NCBI GenBank assembly: GCA_030549495.1
Contig: JAUIRK010000858.1
Coordinates: 74,501 to 138,500 of the forward strand
Direction of reading: 5' to 3'
Source: Nectonema munidae
Lineage: Eukaryota > Nematomorpha > Nectonematoida > Nectonematidae
DNA length: 64,000 nucleotides
The position numbers and the translations under genes were made by a program. A model generated the notes under the pieces. It ran no database searches. It worked only from the letters and a program-made list of their open reading frames with translations, and was not told the DNA's origin. Positions 1-11,040 of the stretch are shown piece after piece (within the stretch, counting starts at the first letter, position 1; each line of letters begins with the position of its first letter).

Positions 1-640
1 AATAAACGAAACTCTTAAAAACTTAGAAACAAACGTATTCTACTAAAAGAGGGAGATGTTTTAATAGAAGACGAATACATCTTCGCAGAAAAGTTCATCA
101 AATACTTTACTTCTGTTCCAACAAATCTCTCTGATGATATCAGTCCTATTACTTTACGCCCTTCTGAAAATTCCTTTTCTTTCAGTAATATTGGTAGTCA
201 AAGTGCTTTAAATTCTTCACACTTCAAAAAAACTTCCCAAAAATTTACCTGCTATGAGAAATTTTCCTTATTCCGAAAGAATGAAAGTTTTGAGCTTACC
301 TTCACTTTATTATAGAATAAAGAGAAATGAAATGATTACTATTTTTAACATTGTAAAGAAAAATATGATAATAAAAGAAGATGTCCTGCCTGCTTTTTCA
401 ACAAGAATTTCTAGATCGCATTGCTTCAAATTTAAAGCTGAAAGTTTCCAGAACCTGTATCGCCAAACATTTCTAACACAAAGAGCTTTTGAAGATTGGA
501 ATTCTTTGCCCAGTGAAGTTGTGAATTCTACTACGTTGAATCAGTTAACAAACTGGATGCAGTTTGGCAGTTTAGGAGATTGCATTATTTTGCTTAATTT
601 CAAGATGCAAATCTTACAGGCATTAGCCTTAAAGATGCTT
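1..640 (+). mobile_element. LINE remnant A (linker plus RT C-terminal tail)
   Basis: Two pieces of a non-LTR retrotransposon ORF2 sit next to each other. Bases about 40-240 read as the hydrophilic linker between endonuclease and reverse transcriptase (phrases such as DVLIEDEYIFAEKF and FTSVPTNLSDDISP). Bases 254-590 encode the C-terminal tail of a jockey/CR1-like RT protein, recognisable from YSERMKVLSLPSLYYRIKRN and FEDWNSLPSEVVN. The whole catalytic RT core that should lie between them is missing, so this is an internally deleted copy. The same tail sequence recurs on the minus strand at 47189-47443, which shows the family is represented at least twice here. Family assignment comes from remembered LINE tails, not a search. 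Confidence 0.75.
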
Positions 641-650
641 TATAATAAAT

Positions 651-672
651 ATGTTATGTTATGTTATGTTAT
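651..672 (+). repeat. ATGTT tail repeat of LINE A
   Basis: Four tandem ATGTT units follow LINE remnant A. Short tandem tails at the 3' end are usual for jockey/CR1-like LINEs that lack poly(A), so this probably marks the 3' end of that copy. Confidence 0.6.
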
Positions 673-754
673 TAAATTTATTATGTATTAAAACAGTAAG
701 CCCTGTGATGTTTACGGAATATCGATTTAATTTATTTGCTTTAATTTGGTTTAG

Positions 755-2460
755 AGCTATTGTTATCACTTCTTCACTAAGACATTGTATTTTCCTTCTG
801 TTTCGAACACACATGAAGTGATTCCGCTGTGGAAGAAAGATGATCATAAAAATGTTAAAAACTACCGGCCAATCTCTATCATGCCAACACTTTCAAAAAT
901 CTTTCAGAAGCTTATATTCACACAATTTAGTCCCTAATCATCAATTTGGCTTTAGAAAAGACGATTCGACAGAACGTTTACATTCGTTTCTAATTGATGA
1001 AATTATTTCTTACCTCTAGAAAAAAGAAGATACCGTTTAACCGAACAAACCTCTCCATATTAATTGAAAAGGCTATCTAAATCCGGGATAAGTAAAAACT
1101 CCATCTTCTTATTAATGCTTTAATGCTTCTTATTTATCTAATCGAAAACAATGCGGGTTTGTAAATAACTCTTTCTCTAGCTTTTTGCCAATATGAAATG
1201 AAGTACTGAATGTTTGCTGTTTTTTTTTATTATCGGGATTTCATCTTAGCGGCTCCATCAGGCCTTTTGAAAAATCCGAATTTTGATGTAATTGTTTATT
1301 GTTTATTACATAAGTGTCTGAGCCAATCTGCACCATCGGAAAGGTTTTTTTTATTACACTTTATAATTTGTTATTTTTTTTATGCATTTTTTCTTGAATA
1401 AATCTTTCTTCTTCTTTCTCTAGCTTTTTGCCAATTAAATCAGGTGTACCACCACAGGACTCTATTTTGTCTCCTTTTTCATTCAATTACTATGTCATTG
1501 ATATTTGCAATGCATCTATAGTTTTTTCACTTTTCTCCTATATGCTGATGATTTTGGTGCTTACGTCCCTCTCTCCAGTATTAAAAAATAATCTCATTAA
1601 TATTAATTTATTTACTAGAAACATAAATCACTTTTATAGTTGGTGTAGTAATAATAGTTTGAAAATCAATAAAGATAAATCAAAATCTATGATTGTTTCG
1701 CTTAAAAGTTTTGTATAGATAAAAAGTTTTTATGCAATGCTGGTTTTGAAGTAGTGAACCGTTTCAGCTTTACTTGGTTTAGCAATAGACAATAAACTGA
1801 CCTTCTCTCATCATGTCAGTCTGGTTTCAAATAAGTGAAGTCAAATCATTGGTGTTTTTCCCCGTACAAAACATGTTTTCCCATTTAAAATAAAACTTTT
1901 ACTCTACAATACCCTATTTTTACCTTACCTTCAAATAGGTATCCTCACAATAAAAATAAAATAGAAATTCTACAAAAGTGTGCCATAAGATGCGTATTCA
2001 ATCCTAAACGGTGTTCTCATACAGAACGGGTTTCCAGAACTCACAATTTACTTAAGCTGAAAGATTTGTTCCACGTGAAAGTTGCCTGTTTTTATACGAA
2101 AACTTGAATAATAATAGGCCTCATAATCTCTTCAAAAAATGCTTGAGATACAACAAGGAGAAGAAAAGGATATGATCATATCCCTGTTGACTACAGAATT
2201 TCAACTTCTAATATCTCTGTTCAGTACAAAACGAATCAGTTTTACACAAAATATGCATTCTTCTTTGATGAACTGAGTTGATCTATTGAAGACTTTCAAG
2301 CGTTTGTTAAAAACTTTTTTCATATCCTATTATAGCATACCTTCCACTTGCGATAAAAATTGTTACGTCTGCACTTAACTGTCTTAAAATTTACTTCTCA
2401 TTTATTCTTTCTGCATTTATGAATTCTTTTTTTTTCTCATTACTTTTATCTCAACTTGGT
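755..2460 (+). mobile_element. LINE remnant B (reverse transcriptase to C-terminus)
   Basis: A decayed LINE ORF2 on the plus strand. Around 800-900 it reads VIPLWKKDDHKNVKNY followed by RPISIMPTLSKIF, the conserved start of the RT domain; 930-970 gives NHQFGFRKDDST; 1428-1560 gives GVPPQDSILSPFSFNYYV and a degenerate FADD region (YMLMILVL); 1620-1715 gives the WCSNNSLKINKDKSK motif; 1950-2290 is the C-terminal domain (KIEILQKCAIRCVFNPKR and following). Numerous frameshifts and stops break it. A separate 221-bp insertion with long target duplications interrupts it at 1193-1413. No full-length protein is possible. Confidence 0.8.
1193..1413 (+). mobile_element. Short non-LTR-type insertion with 22-bp target duplication
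   Basis: Bases 1171-1192 and 1414-1435 are an identical 22-bp direct repeat and flank 221 bp that do not belong to the surrounding LINE. The insert ends in TTGAATAAATC followed by a CTT-rich tail, as expected for the 3' end of a 5'-truncated LINE or a SINE mobilised by target-primed reverse transcription. A perfect 22-bp duplication in a host element that is itself badly decayed implies that the insertion is much younger than LINE B. Confidence 0.75.
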
Positions 2461-2574
2461 ATAAAAAATTAAACAAAAAAAATTTTTTTAACTATTTTAG
2501 AATCATTTGAACTTTTTTTTGATGATGATATGATGAACTAAATTGTAAATAACACTATTATCTTTATAGAATCG

Positions 2575-2912
2575 GTAAAAATGAACTACAAAGAAACAAG
2601 TCACTCACGGGAAACTGATGTTTCAGAAATTAGAGCATGTTTGGGTATATTATTTATAATAGGAGCGCTTCTAAGTTTCAAAGATATTTTGAATGACACA
2701 GGTTTTGTGTGCAATTTTATAAAGAGCGTAAACACTTCTCAGCGATTTTATTTTAATGTCGATGCCTGAAATTTGATGACAACGGTGCTAGAACAAGTAG
2801 AAGAGAGAGTGCTAAATTGGCTGCAATCAGAGAGTTCTTTTATGCTTATGTTAAAAATTGTAAATCACTATATAGTCGACAAGAATATCTGAGGGTTGAC
2901 TGTCTTCGACTC
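2575..2912 (+). mobile_element. piggyBac transposase fragment (N-terminal part of DDE domain)
   Basis: The first frame (from 2581) reads ETDVSEIRACLGILFIIGA, the start of the piggyBac DDE_Tnp_1_7 domain, and ends at NVDA. A one-step frame change at about 2765 continues in register with CLKFDDNGARTSRRESAKL, AAIREFFYAYVKNC and SRQEYLRVD, which is the stretch leading to the first catalytic Asp region. The rest of the transposase is absent. This is a plain DNA-transposon fossil of about 110 codons, unrelated in sequence detail to the piggyBac copies at 48.5 and 55.5 kb. Confidence 0.8.
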
Positions 2913-3035
2913 AGTCAGTATATATCTGAATTATGTGGCTTAATAAAAATGGGAGCATTTTTTTTCTAATTTTTTAAGCCAGAATGGGGTGGGGAGTAAG
3001 GGGTGAGGGGCTCCTTTCAGGACCTTTTCCCTGTG

Positions 3036-3062
3036 GCGCCACGATCCCTTGATACGGCCCTG
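3036..3062. repeat. Isolated hAT-type terminus
   Basis: Read on the minus strand, the end at 3062 starts CAGGGCCGTATCAAGG, a typical hAT terminal inverted repeat. No matching left end or 8-bp duplication was found nearby, so it is an orphan or truncated element. Confidence 0.45.
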
Positions 3063-3198
3063 CTAAAAGTGCTCGGTTTAGTTAGATTAGCAGCCAGTAA
3101 TATTTTTCACCATGCAAATTTACAACGATTTTTATAAAAATTTTATTGCTAAATTTATTACTTATTATTAAATATATTGTCATATAAATAACCCACCT

Positions 3199-3357
3199 AT
3201 AATCATAATCATAATCATAATGGTAAGGTGTTTTGATCGAAAAGGCACAATTGCGCAGCTTGTATCGAACTATGAGCAAAGTGTGCTTGATGCGGGATCG
3301 AACCCAAGACCTTGAGCTATCGAATCCAACATCTAACCAAACTTAGTCACGCCCCCT
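3199..3357 (-). mobile_element. tRNA-derived SINE, copy 1
   Basis: On the minus strand the head reads like a tRNA: a box-A-like GACTAAGTTTGGTTAGATG and a perfect box B, GGTTCGATCCC (rc of 3294-3304). It is followed by a shared non-tRNA body and a 3' tail of ATTATG repeats (3199-3222). Three further copies, all on the minus strand, occur at 33.7, 40.5 and 54.1 kb and share the sequence around GATGCGGGATCGAACC. Presumed RNA polymerase III transcription from the A and B boxes; mobilisation by a resident LINE is inference. Confidence 0.75.
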
Positions 3358-3505
3358 ATATGTCAATTAAAGGATGCCACTTTGAAAAGTTTAATGTTCA
3401 TTAGAAACAATAGCATAAGCCATTAGATGTAATGAAAGGTGAATAAAATTGAAATTTGTATTAGCTGTACTAAATTAAAATGTAATAATTATGATTATAA
3501 TATCC

Positions 3506-3630
3506 CTTTCGTGACCAGTATATCATATATGATACATAACAAGTTTACCCTCGTCTGCTTTTTCAAATAGTTTTGTATATGAATCTTCTGCTTTTTAATA
3601 AATATCGTCTGATTTTTCTGGTCACGAAAG
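3506..3630. mobile_element. 125-bp MITE with 13-bp perfect TIRs
   Basis: CTTTCGTGACCAG at 3506-3518 is repeated exactly in inverted orientation at 3618-3630. Between them lies AT-rich sequence with no coding capacity, including a small ATCATATATGAT palindrome. Flanks are TA-rich, so a TA or TTAA target duplication cannot be fixed. Superfamily uncertain. Confidence 0.6.
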
Positions 3631-3866
3631 TTTTAATAAAGTATTTGTATTTGTATTTAAAATACTTCGGAATGTATTTGACCCGAAGTTTACTTGAAAT
3701 TGATATACTTTTTGTAAGTTTTCTATAAGACTTTGATTAGAAATTTCTTCCGATTCTATTTTTGAGATGGATAAAATCATTATTATATCAAGAAAAAAAA
3801 TTACTTTATCAGTTGTGCTTAAATATATAGGAGTCAATATAATGTTGAACTAAGTAAATATATAAC

Positions 3867-3880
3867 CAGGGGCGTAGCCA

Positions 3881-3915
<35 letters not shown>
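3867..3915 (+). repeat. hAT left terminus with long G run
   Basis: CAGGGGCGTAGCCAGAGG at 3867 is a very common hAT terminus and runs straight into an uninterrupted run of more than 25 G. The rest of the element is missing; a second hAT-like element begins directly after the G run at 3916. Confidence 0.6.
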
Positions 3916-3916
<1 letters not shown>

Positions 3917-4062
3917 AGGGGCGGATCTAGAAATTGGCATTAGGGGGCGTACTTTACTAAACTAGAACTCAAATTTGAAGTTATTTTATCTTATTTTTGG
4001 TAATAGTTTAATAAAAAGCGAAAAACGTACGCCGTTTTCGCCCCCATTTAAATCCGCCAGTG
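3916..4062. mobile_element. hAT-type MITE (147 bp)
   Basis: Left end CAGGGGCGGATCTAGAAATT; right end, read inward on the minus strand, CACTGGCGGATTTAAATGG. The interior shares GGTAATAGTTTAATAAAAAG with the longer element at 14175-14819, so both belong to one non-autonomous family. No clear 8-bp duplication can be read because the left flank is the G run. Confidence 0.65.
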
Positions 4063-4804
4063 TATTGATTACATGCCTATATATTGACAAAAACAATGTC
4101 ATGATGAAATACAGACAAAAAATATCTCACCACAAATAAACCAAAGTTAAACCGTACCCGCAATTTAAATCTTGAGTGACAACAGAATTTTAAGAATCAA
4201 ATTGAGCATGTTCGATTTTCTGTGCATGGATAAGTTTATTTTAATATAATGAGAAAAAGTGTTCGCCATTAAGTCACCTGTGAAAGCTAATTTACTGACA
4301 GGTAAATATTTTGGGTGAATTAATCATCAAAAATTGGTTTATTAAATAAATTAAGACAATATTAACCCAAAAAATGTTGAATTAACCCAAAAAATGTTGT
4401 TTGATTGATTTTCATTAAAAATAAATGACACCATCAGATTCACAATCAATTATTTAGTGAGTTCACGCGAGATTTAGTAAAAAATATTCGATAGTTTAAG
4501 AAAAAAGAAGGGGAAATGAAAATAGCCCGTCACGAATAGGGAAATCACTATACATATAAATAGCATGATAAATTTCTTCATCAGAAATATTTTCAGAGAA
4601 TGACGTAAGAGAATTGTTATCCTTTGTCACTCATCCCTTCTTCTTTATTGTGATGCATATATATTCTAAGTACAAAAGTTATATCCGATAAATATCATGC
4701 TCGATTTTTCATTCATTATCCAATCTATCGAACGTTTTGTTGAAGAGAGAATGACGAAATACTTATGCTATCTATCATGCATGCTTTCTTTATCCAGTTG
4801 CATA
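4063..4804. other. AT-rich stretch without recognised features
   Basis: No gene, RNA gene or element ends seen. A short direct repeat of AATTAACCCAAAAAATGTTG occurs at about 4361-4400. The longest reading frames here are short and lack family features. Confidence 0.5.
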
Positions 4805-4813
4805 GGTTGAAAC

Positions 4814-4975
4814 GGTGCCGGGTCAAAATGCTAGAAACCAAAATGCCCGAAACCAAAATGCCCGAAACCAAAATGCCCGAAACCAAAACGCCCGAAAACC
4901 AAAACGCCCGAGAACCAAAACGCCCGAAACCAAAACGCCCGATACCTAAATGTCCGAAAACCATAACGCCCGATA
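4814..4975 (+). repeat. Left TIR array of the MULE
   Basis: About ten tandem copies of a 15-16 bp unit, consensus CCCGAAACCAAAACG or CCCGAAACCAAAATG, drifting inward. The array makes two overlapping artefactual reading frames (repeats such as PETKMPETKMPETK), which are not genes. The inward part (CGATACC, TGTCCGAAAACC) matches the right array in inverted order. Confidence 0.75.
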
Positions 4976-6599
4976 TTTTTGCAAACATATTTGAAAATTT
5001 TTTACTTTTTCAAAAACAAGCCAGAAATAAACGATGAAGACCTTTTCAGTATTTCTATCCTTTCCTCATGTTTATGGAGAAGGGAAAGGAAAATATTCAT
5101 ACATTTTGATGTTCAAATATAAATTGAATAAGTATTTGAAAAGAGTGAAGCAAATAAGAAACAGAGCGACTCTTATCATTAGTCTTTCTCGTTTAAAGTT
5201 TTATAGAAGTTGTACACCCGAAAATAACAATGAAAGGAATCCAACTTCATTTAACATTCAGATATTAGGTTTCTTATTCACAAAAATGAGCACTCTACCG
5301 ATGATTTTGAGCTTTAAATATATTTGTATCTTAGTGTCAAACTAAATGTCAATCATTTTAAAAAATTATATACTATTGGCTGGAGAAAAAATACATTAAT
5401 TTGACTCTTAGTGACAAACTTAATGTCAATCAATTTAGAGAAAAGAAAAGTTTTTCTATTACACAGTTCGGCATTGTAACTGAAATGCCAAAATTTCAGA
5501 AGTTTAATAAAAAAATTTTAAGATTATTAGTTTGAAAAATTTATATTTTTCGGAAAAAAACAAAAATCCATGTACAAATAATGGGGCAAAATTTAAATTA
5601 AGTCATAACATAAGTTTAATCATTTCAACCCTGTAACCTAAACACACTAATATTAAAATTTCAAATCAAATACTGAAAGGAGACCTAAATTTACCTTGTA
5701 AAAAACTAACTGCAAGTTATCAACTGCCATTTATCTTGTTTTAATTTTTTTTGCACATTTAACTTTTAAATAAACTTATTTTGTACTTTTTTGTATATTT
5801 TCTCAAAAAATTTTTTATGCTAGAAATCATGCATGGATCTACAGGTGTGACTTTTCACCGGAATCTCTCAGAATACTATAGGTAATCCCTCGTAATTGTC
5901 TTGAATCTCCCAAATTACTAGAAAGTCTTTTCAAATCTTCCATACAATCTATTTTTCAAAAGAAGATTATATTATACTTTTTCCAATAACTATAGTTAAG
6001 AAGATACACCTGAGAATTTGGGTAAAAGATCAAATTTTGATATAATTAAGTGGATTTCCTTCGATTCCGGCAAACATTTAATGAGAATTAATGAAATTTT
6101 GATAAAATAAACAGATAAAACAGCGTAATTGAGTTTTTAAAAAAAGCCTTCCAGAGGTTTAAAAAGAATTTCTAGTATTTAGGTAGATTCTGGAGGATTC
6201 CGAAGGATCCGGTTCCGGTAAAAGTCACACCGGAACCTACTGTATACTTCTTGAAAAAAATTCATCTGCTGGAAAAATTTTCTGTACAAAAATAAGTGTA
6301 TGATAAATATCAACAAAAATTTATTGAAATTCAAGGCGTGAACTGTGCTAAAGAAATTATTTCATGGAGAATTCCTATGGTTATCTCACCAACCTCATAC
6401 ATTCCCACAAAATCATTGTTTTCCTTTGATACTTCAGATGAACTTTTTTTGATAGCGAGGAAGTTTTTTGTCTGAAATCAGTCTAACCTAAAAAAATTGT
6501 AAAAAGAATAAACCATCTAAAAAATTGATATTTACAAAAATACTTTCTTACATGTGAAGCTTCTTGGAATGTTGAATTTATTACACAGTAGAGTGAGAT

Positions 6600-7090
6600 T
6601 TTACTTTTCTATTAAATCTGTTGTGCCATCCTTCGATGTCATTGTTAGTTCTGATTGGACATCGATAAATAGACCATGCTGTTGGACACCACAATCTATC
6701 TTCAAACCATATTTTTTTACATATTGATATAAATGAAATGTTTTAGAAGTTGTGGTTAATCCTTTCCATTTTCTGGAACAATGTACTGCAACAAAGATAA
6801 ATGGTCAAAAAGTAACAATCAACAATCTTTATACTTAATGTGTTCAGCTGGTAGCAACGGTAGAGCCAGAATTTATTTCACGAACTTGTGTGTTCCTCGG
6901 TCAGATTTATATTGTGGAGCTAATCCAAGTTCTTGAACATAAATATTTATAATTCAACATAAACATGTTTCATGCAAGTACCTGGTATGTAAAACATTTC
7001 TCCACACTGATTGACACCAGTGAAACTGACAGCCTGTGATGATATTGGAAAAATTGTTTTGAAGACAGTTCCAGACAGCTTTTTCGTAAT
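6600..7090 (-). pseudogene. MULE transposase remnant
   Basis: Reading the minus strand from right to left: CFLYYEKAVWNCLQN, GCQFHWCQSVWRNV, then after a gap VQELGLAPQYKSDRGTHKFV and ILALPLLPAEHIK, and further on WCPTAWSIYRCPIRTNND with IEGWHNRFNRK. These are the characteristic motifs of the C-terminal half of animal MULE transposases (the GCxFHxxQxxWRxxQxxGL block and the RTNNxxEGWHNRxN block). Frames change several times and there are internal stops. A splice-acceptor-like CATCACAG precedes GCQFHW. The hAT at 7108 lies just upstream and has separated this part from the N-terminal region, which I could not find at 10.0-10.9 kb. Confidence 0.8.
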
Positions 7091-7107
7091 ATAGAAAACA
7101 CAGTACT

Positions 7108-10013
7108 CAGTGGCGGATCCAGAAATTATATGAAGGGAGGGCAAACTTTTCTTTGAAATTTTTTTGAAGTTAAAAAGTACGTCAACTGTAGTATATCACA
7201 ATAATTATTAGGATTTCCATCAAAACTCTATTATGGAAAAACAGCTATGCTCTATATTGTAATTATATTTTGAGTTATGAAACTTTATACGCGTGAATAT
7301 AAAAACTAATATAATGTTCAACAAACTGATGTGAGCTTTAGTTTTTTATTAAAAAGTACTGAAAAAACTTTATAAAGAATTAAATTACATTACATGAAAA
7401 ATACAATTTTTGAAAGATGGTAAAATAAAGTGAGTTTTCCAACAAATTACTTATAATATAAAAAAAAATAAAAAATAAAATTTTCATTTGCATTCACAAA
7501 TTTCTAGAGCGGTAATTGGATCGCGCGGAGCATCTGAAACTGTTTTGGAGAAAAGCTTCCATGTTTGAAACTCCAGTTCTAACTCCTCCAAACTACATTT
7601 TATTATTCCAAAATAAATATCAAATCCACTTTTAACTTCATCAAATTTAACGTTTTTAGCGAATTCTCGTAATAAACCACAGAGAAGACTAACAGCACTA
7701 ATGTGCTTTTCAAATCGATCACTGATTTGTGAAATAATAGTATCCAAAAAAGGTAAGAAAATCGAACGTCGATAAAATTCTAATGGAGAGGAAGCTGGAA
7801 TATTTTTAGTTATTTTATTTGCTATTCTTGGAATACTCAATTGTTCCTCTCCATATAAATTTTGAGCTTTTTCAAAAATTCTACGAAATTGTGTTTCATT
7901 GTTTCTCCACTCTTCTAACTGGTGTTTTATAATTGAAATTTGTTTGACCGCTGAAAAATATCATTGGAACTAGATTGTAAAAAAAGAGAGATCTTTTTTG
8001 TTACATACATTACATCATTTAATATAACTAATGCGACAACAAACTCAGATTTAGTTAGAGAGTTGAGCAAAGAGTTAGCGTCTGAAGAAGAAGTTGATTT
8101 TTCTTTGCTTATTTTCTCTAGTGTATCAATGACTTCATAATACAAGATGTATGCAGGTGAATAGATTCATGTTTCTCAATCCAACGAGTTGGACATGGAA
8201 CTTTCAGTCTGTATCTTGAAATTTCATTTTTCGACTCCTTTACAGCTTCTTGCAATTTATTACTCCTCACAGAACTTGAATTAAAAAACTTCGCTAAACT
8301 CCCAACTATACCAAAAGTGTTTCGAATTTCTGGAACTTCACCTGCTTTAATCAAAGTAAGTTTGAAAGAATGAGCAGCGCAGTGAACATATATTGCTTGA
8401 TTTCCACAAATACGCCGTACTTCTGCTTGTACTCCATTAAAAGCTCCACTCATTGCTGCTGCACCATCATAGCCTTGGCCAACTAAGTTTTCGCAAACTA
8501 AACCACTTCTTTTCAACACATTGATGATTTCACATGCAAGACTTTTTCCACATAACGATTCTAGATTCACGAATTCTAAGAAGGGTTCTACTATGGAGTG
8601 ATCTTTCACATATCTTACGCTTATTGAAAGTTGGCTTTTATGTGAAAAATCAGTTGTCTCATCTGCAATAACAGAATAAAACTCCGCTTTCTCAACTTCA
8701 TTAGCTATTTTCCTGCAAATTACTATTGCAATGCATGATATAATTTCATTTTTTATACTTTTAGAAATGTAAGAAGCATTCAAAGCTGATTTTGAAACAT
8801 GATTAAATAAACTTGAGTTAGATAAAGAATACAACTGTATCATAGAGCGAAAACAGCCTTCTTCTACGGTTATTTCGTTGATTGTAGTTGGAGCATCTAA
8901 TTGACCATCATCTTTATGTCCTCTGAGTGGTAGACCCATTCTACAACATAAAAGAACAATTTCAATTATGCTCTTCATAATCTCTCGATTTTCTCTTTTA
9001 ACTTTCATTATGCTAGAATTCAATTGATTATCAACTGAGAGTTCTGGGTTAGAAATTCTTAATTGGAAATTGTGAGCAGCAGTTTTGGCTAATTCATGAT
9101 ATTGTGCTTTGTTGTGTTCATATAGATATCCATCTTGACCTGTCAATCTAGCAAAACGTTTGCAGGGTAAATTCACCAACTGTTTGGCTGAAAGTTTTGA
9201 TGCTCCTAATCAAATCATTGTTTGTAAAATAATCTATTATTTTTCTTTTTTTACATTTTGAAGAGCTTTGAGATTCATCTTAACTAAAACTAAAGAATAT
9301 TATGAAGTGCTAAATAATATTATGAAGAATATATGAAAAATGAATTAAAAAACGTATCTGAGCTTAATCAGTTTTTTCATACAACTCGGGATTGCGTAAT
9401 CCCACAATCTGTCAAACCTAGCTGAATGAATCAGTGGCTGATCAAAACTTGCAAAAACCAAACAGATAAAACTAAAATCGTCTAAAACCAAAAAGTCACA
9501 GAGTAAAGTTATTTAAAAATAAGTTTCTTTGAAATTGATCGTAAATATTTGATAATTAAAATTATTGTTTTTTAAAATTTATATTCATTTTAAAATCATT
9601 TCACTTTAGCAGTTGTGCTTTATCGCTGTCCTTCTAAAGTAATACTTAAGGTAAATATGTTCGTTCGTGCATGTTTTCATAACTTTTTCATTTTTGAAGG
9701 TAAACCTGCTGCATTTTAGAGTTAAAATGCTTTGACTTATTTGTCGAACCAACATAATTCTAATTTATTTTTTTATAAAATTTAAAATTATAAGTGTTTT
9801 TGCCTTTTGATTAGCGCTGCATAAAAAGGACTAGAAAAAGCTGGTATGTGTTATACTCTAATGACTTCTTTAGCAAAAATAGGAATGACTATAACTTTCA
9901 ATCTAATATAATAAAAAAACTTAGCAAATTTGTTAGAGTAACTTTGAAATGTTTTCATAGGGGGGGGGGGGGGGCCTAGCCCCGGCGCCCCCCCCCCTTT
10001 GGATCCGCCACTG
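7108..10013 (-). mobile_element. hAT element (2906 bp) with TIRs and 8-bp TSD
   Basis: Both ends start CAGTGGCGGATCCA. Flanking 8-mers ACAGTACT (7100-7107) and ACAGTAAT (10014-10021) match at 7 of 8. The right end carries a long G run followed by a C run (9961-9997) just inside the TIR. The element holds a ZMYM1-like transposase on the minus strand. It sits inside the MULE, so it is the younger of the two. Confidence 0.85.
7484..9215 (-). pseudogene. hAT transposase, ZMYM1/DUF4371 type, broken
   Basis: The longest open part (8118-9179) encodes the DUF4371 RNase-H-like region of ZMYM1-type hAT transposases: LTGQDGYLYEHNKAQYHE (end of the TTF zinc-finger region), YSVIADETTDFSHKSQLS with the catalytic-region Asp, GQGYDGAAAMSGAFNGVQ, YVHCAAHSFKL and CPTRWIEKH. 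It continues in other frames as YYEVIDTLEKIS (7927-8145) and SIPRIANKITKNIP (7484-7840), so there are frameshifts near 8150 and 7960. Upstream, GATTAG before GASKLSAKQLVN looks like a splice acceptor, so a 5' exon may exist. The C-terminal hAT dimerisation region (TAERxFS) is not found before the element ends, so the copy cannot make a complete transposase. Confidence 0.85.
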
Positions 10014-10867
10014 ACAGTAATATATAACTAAAATGAAATCTTAGTTTTCATCAAGGAGAGGCCGAAATGTCCTGAGGCCGAGTTGACTCTGAAACGTCTA
10101 AGATACTTTATCATGTACATTAGAAAATATAAAAGTTTAAATACGAACTTACTTTCCCAAACGTGCTCATTTGCATAAAAGTTACAACAACGTTTACATA
10201 TGTTTCGTTTCAGATTTAACATTTGTCTAAGTAATACCCTTTGGAAAAATATACTTTGACAGAAAAATGGATAAAACAAGGATTTAAGGGAAAATGCGAG
10301 AAAGTAGAAGAATGAGAGTCATATGATTGAAAGCGAAAATTTTGATTGATGAGTTGTAGCAGTGTTTTTCTACACAATGTTTCCTACAAAGGAAGTCTAA
10401 AGAAGCTGTCGAACAAACAAAGAGAAGGAGAAAAACATATGGTGAAACATTTTCTCAAAAAACTTGAACGTATTCAGCTGCTTTTACAAATAATTTATAT
10501 TTGCTGCTAATGTTGCAGTGAAGGATTTTCTCAAAAAAAACGCTTCACTATTTTAAAAATACATTACTTTTTTGGTTTGAAAAACAATTAAAATACCAAT
10601 TTAAACGAAGAATCTGTTTGAAACCAGAAAAGATGTGACTAATTTAACAGAAAAACAAGAATATAAATAATTTCTGATTTTGGTTCAAAATTTCAGGAGT
10701 ATTCGATAAGATTGATAAATTAGGAATCTTGTATCTGTTTTTTATTCATGTGAAACAACAAAGTGTTAAATTTAACATATTCTTAGAAAAATATATAAGT
10801 TAATAATTCGAAAAAAGCGGAGATACAAGAAAAAATCTTAAATTTTTTAATATTTTTTGTAGATTCA

Positions 10868-10983
10868 AGTTTCAGACGTCTTGTATCGGATGTTTTGGTA
10901 TAGAGCGTTTTGGTTTCGGGTGTTTTGGTTTACTGGCGTTTTGATTTCGGGCGTTTTGGTTTCGGGCGTTTTGACTCGAATTC
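10868..10983 (-). repeat. Right TIR array of the MULE
   Basis: Reverse complement of the left array: tandem CGTTTTGGTTTCGGG units. Outermost bases on the minus strand are GAATTCGAGTCAAAACG, matching GGTGCCGGGTCAAAATG at the left end. Fewer units than the left array. Confidence 0.75.
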
Positions 10984-11040
10984 GGTTTAAACATGTGAGC
11001 AAGAGTAGAAAAAATGAAATTCTACTCATGCTATAATATA

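Larger units (their letters stand above)
4814..10983 (-). mobile_element. Mutator-like element (MULE) with array-type TIRs, interrupted by a hAT
   Basis: Long inverted terminal arrays at 4814-4975 and 10868-10983 bound the element. The outer flanks GGTTGAAAC (4805-4813) and GGTTTAAAC (10984-10992) match at 8 of 9 positions, as expected for a MULE target duplication. Inside, on the minus strand at 6600-7090, are recognisable pieces of a MULE transposase. A complete hAT element (7108-10013) is nested within the transposase-coding part. Removing the nested hAT leaves about 3.3 kb, a normal MULE length. The remaining interior (5040-6560 and 10020-10860) is AT-rich and has no domain I recognise. 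The combination of TIR arrays, TSD and transposase motifs makes the call firm, although it rests on recall of the family. Confidence 0.75.

Noticed and set aside
3280-3357. Possible functional tRNA gene
   Set aside because: A and B boxes are present but no proper acceptor stem or anticodon arm forms, and four dispersed copies share a non-tRNA body, so it is a SINE.
4725-5037. Two overlapping reading frames with PETKMPETK-type repeats
   Set aside because: They are translations of the tandem MULE TIR array on both strands, not genes.
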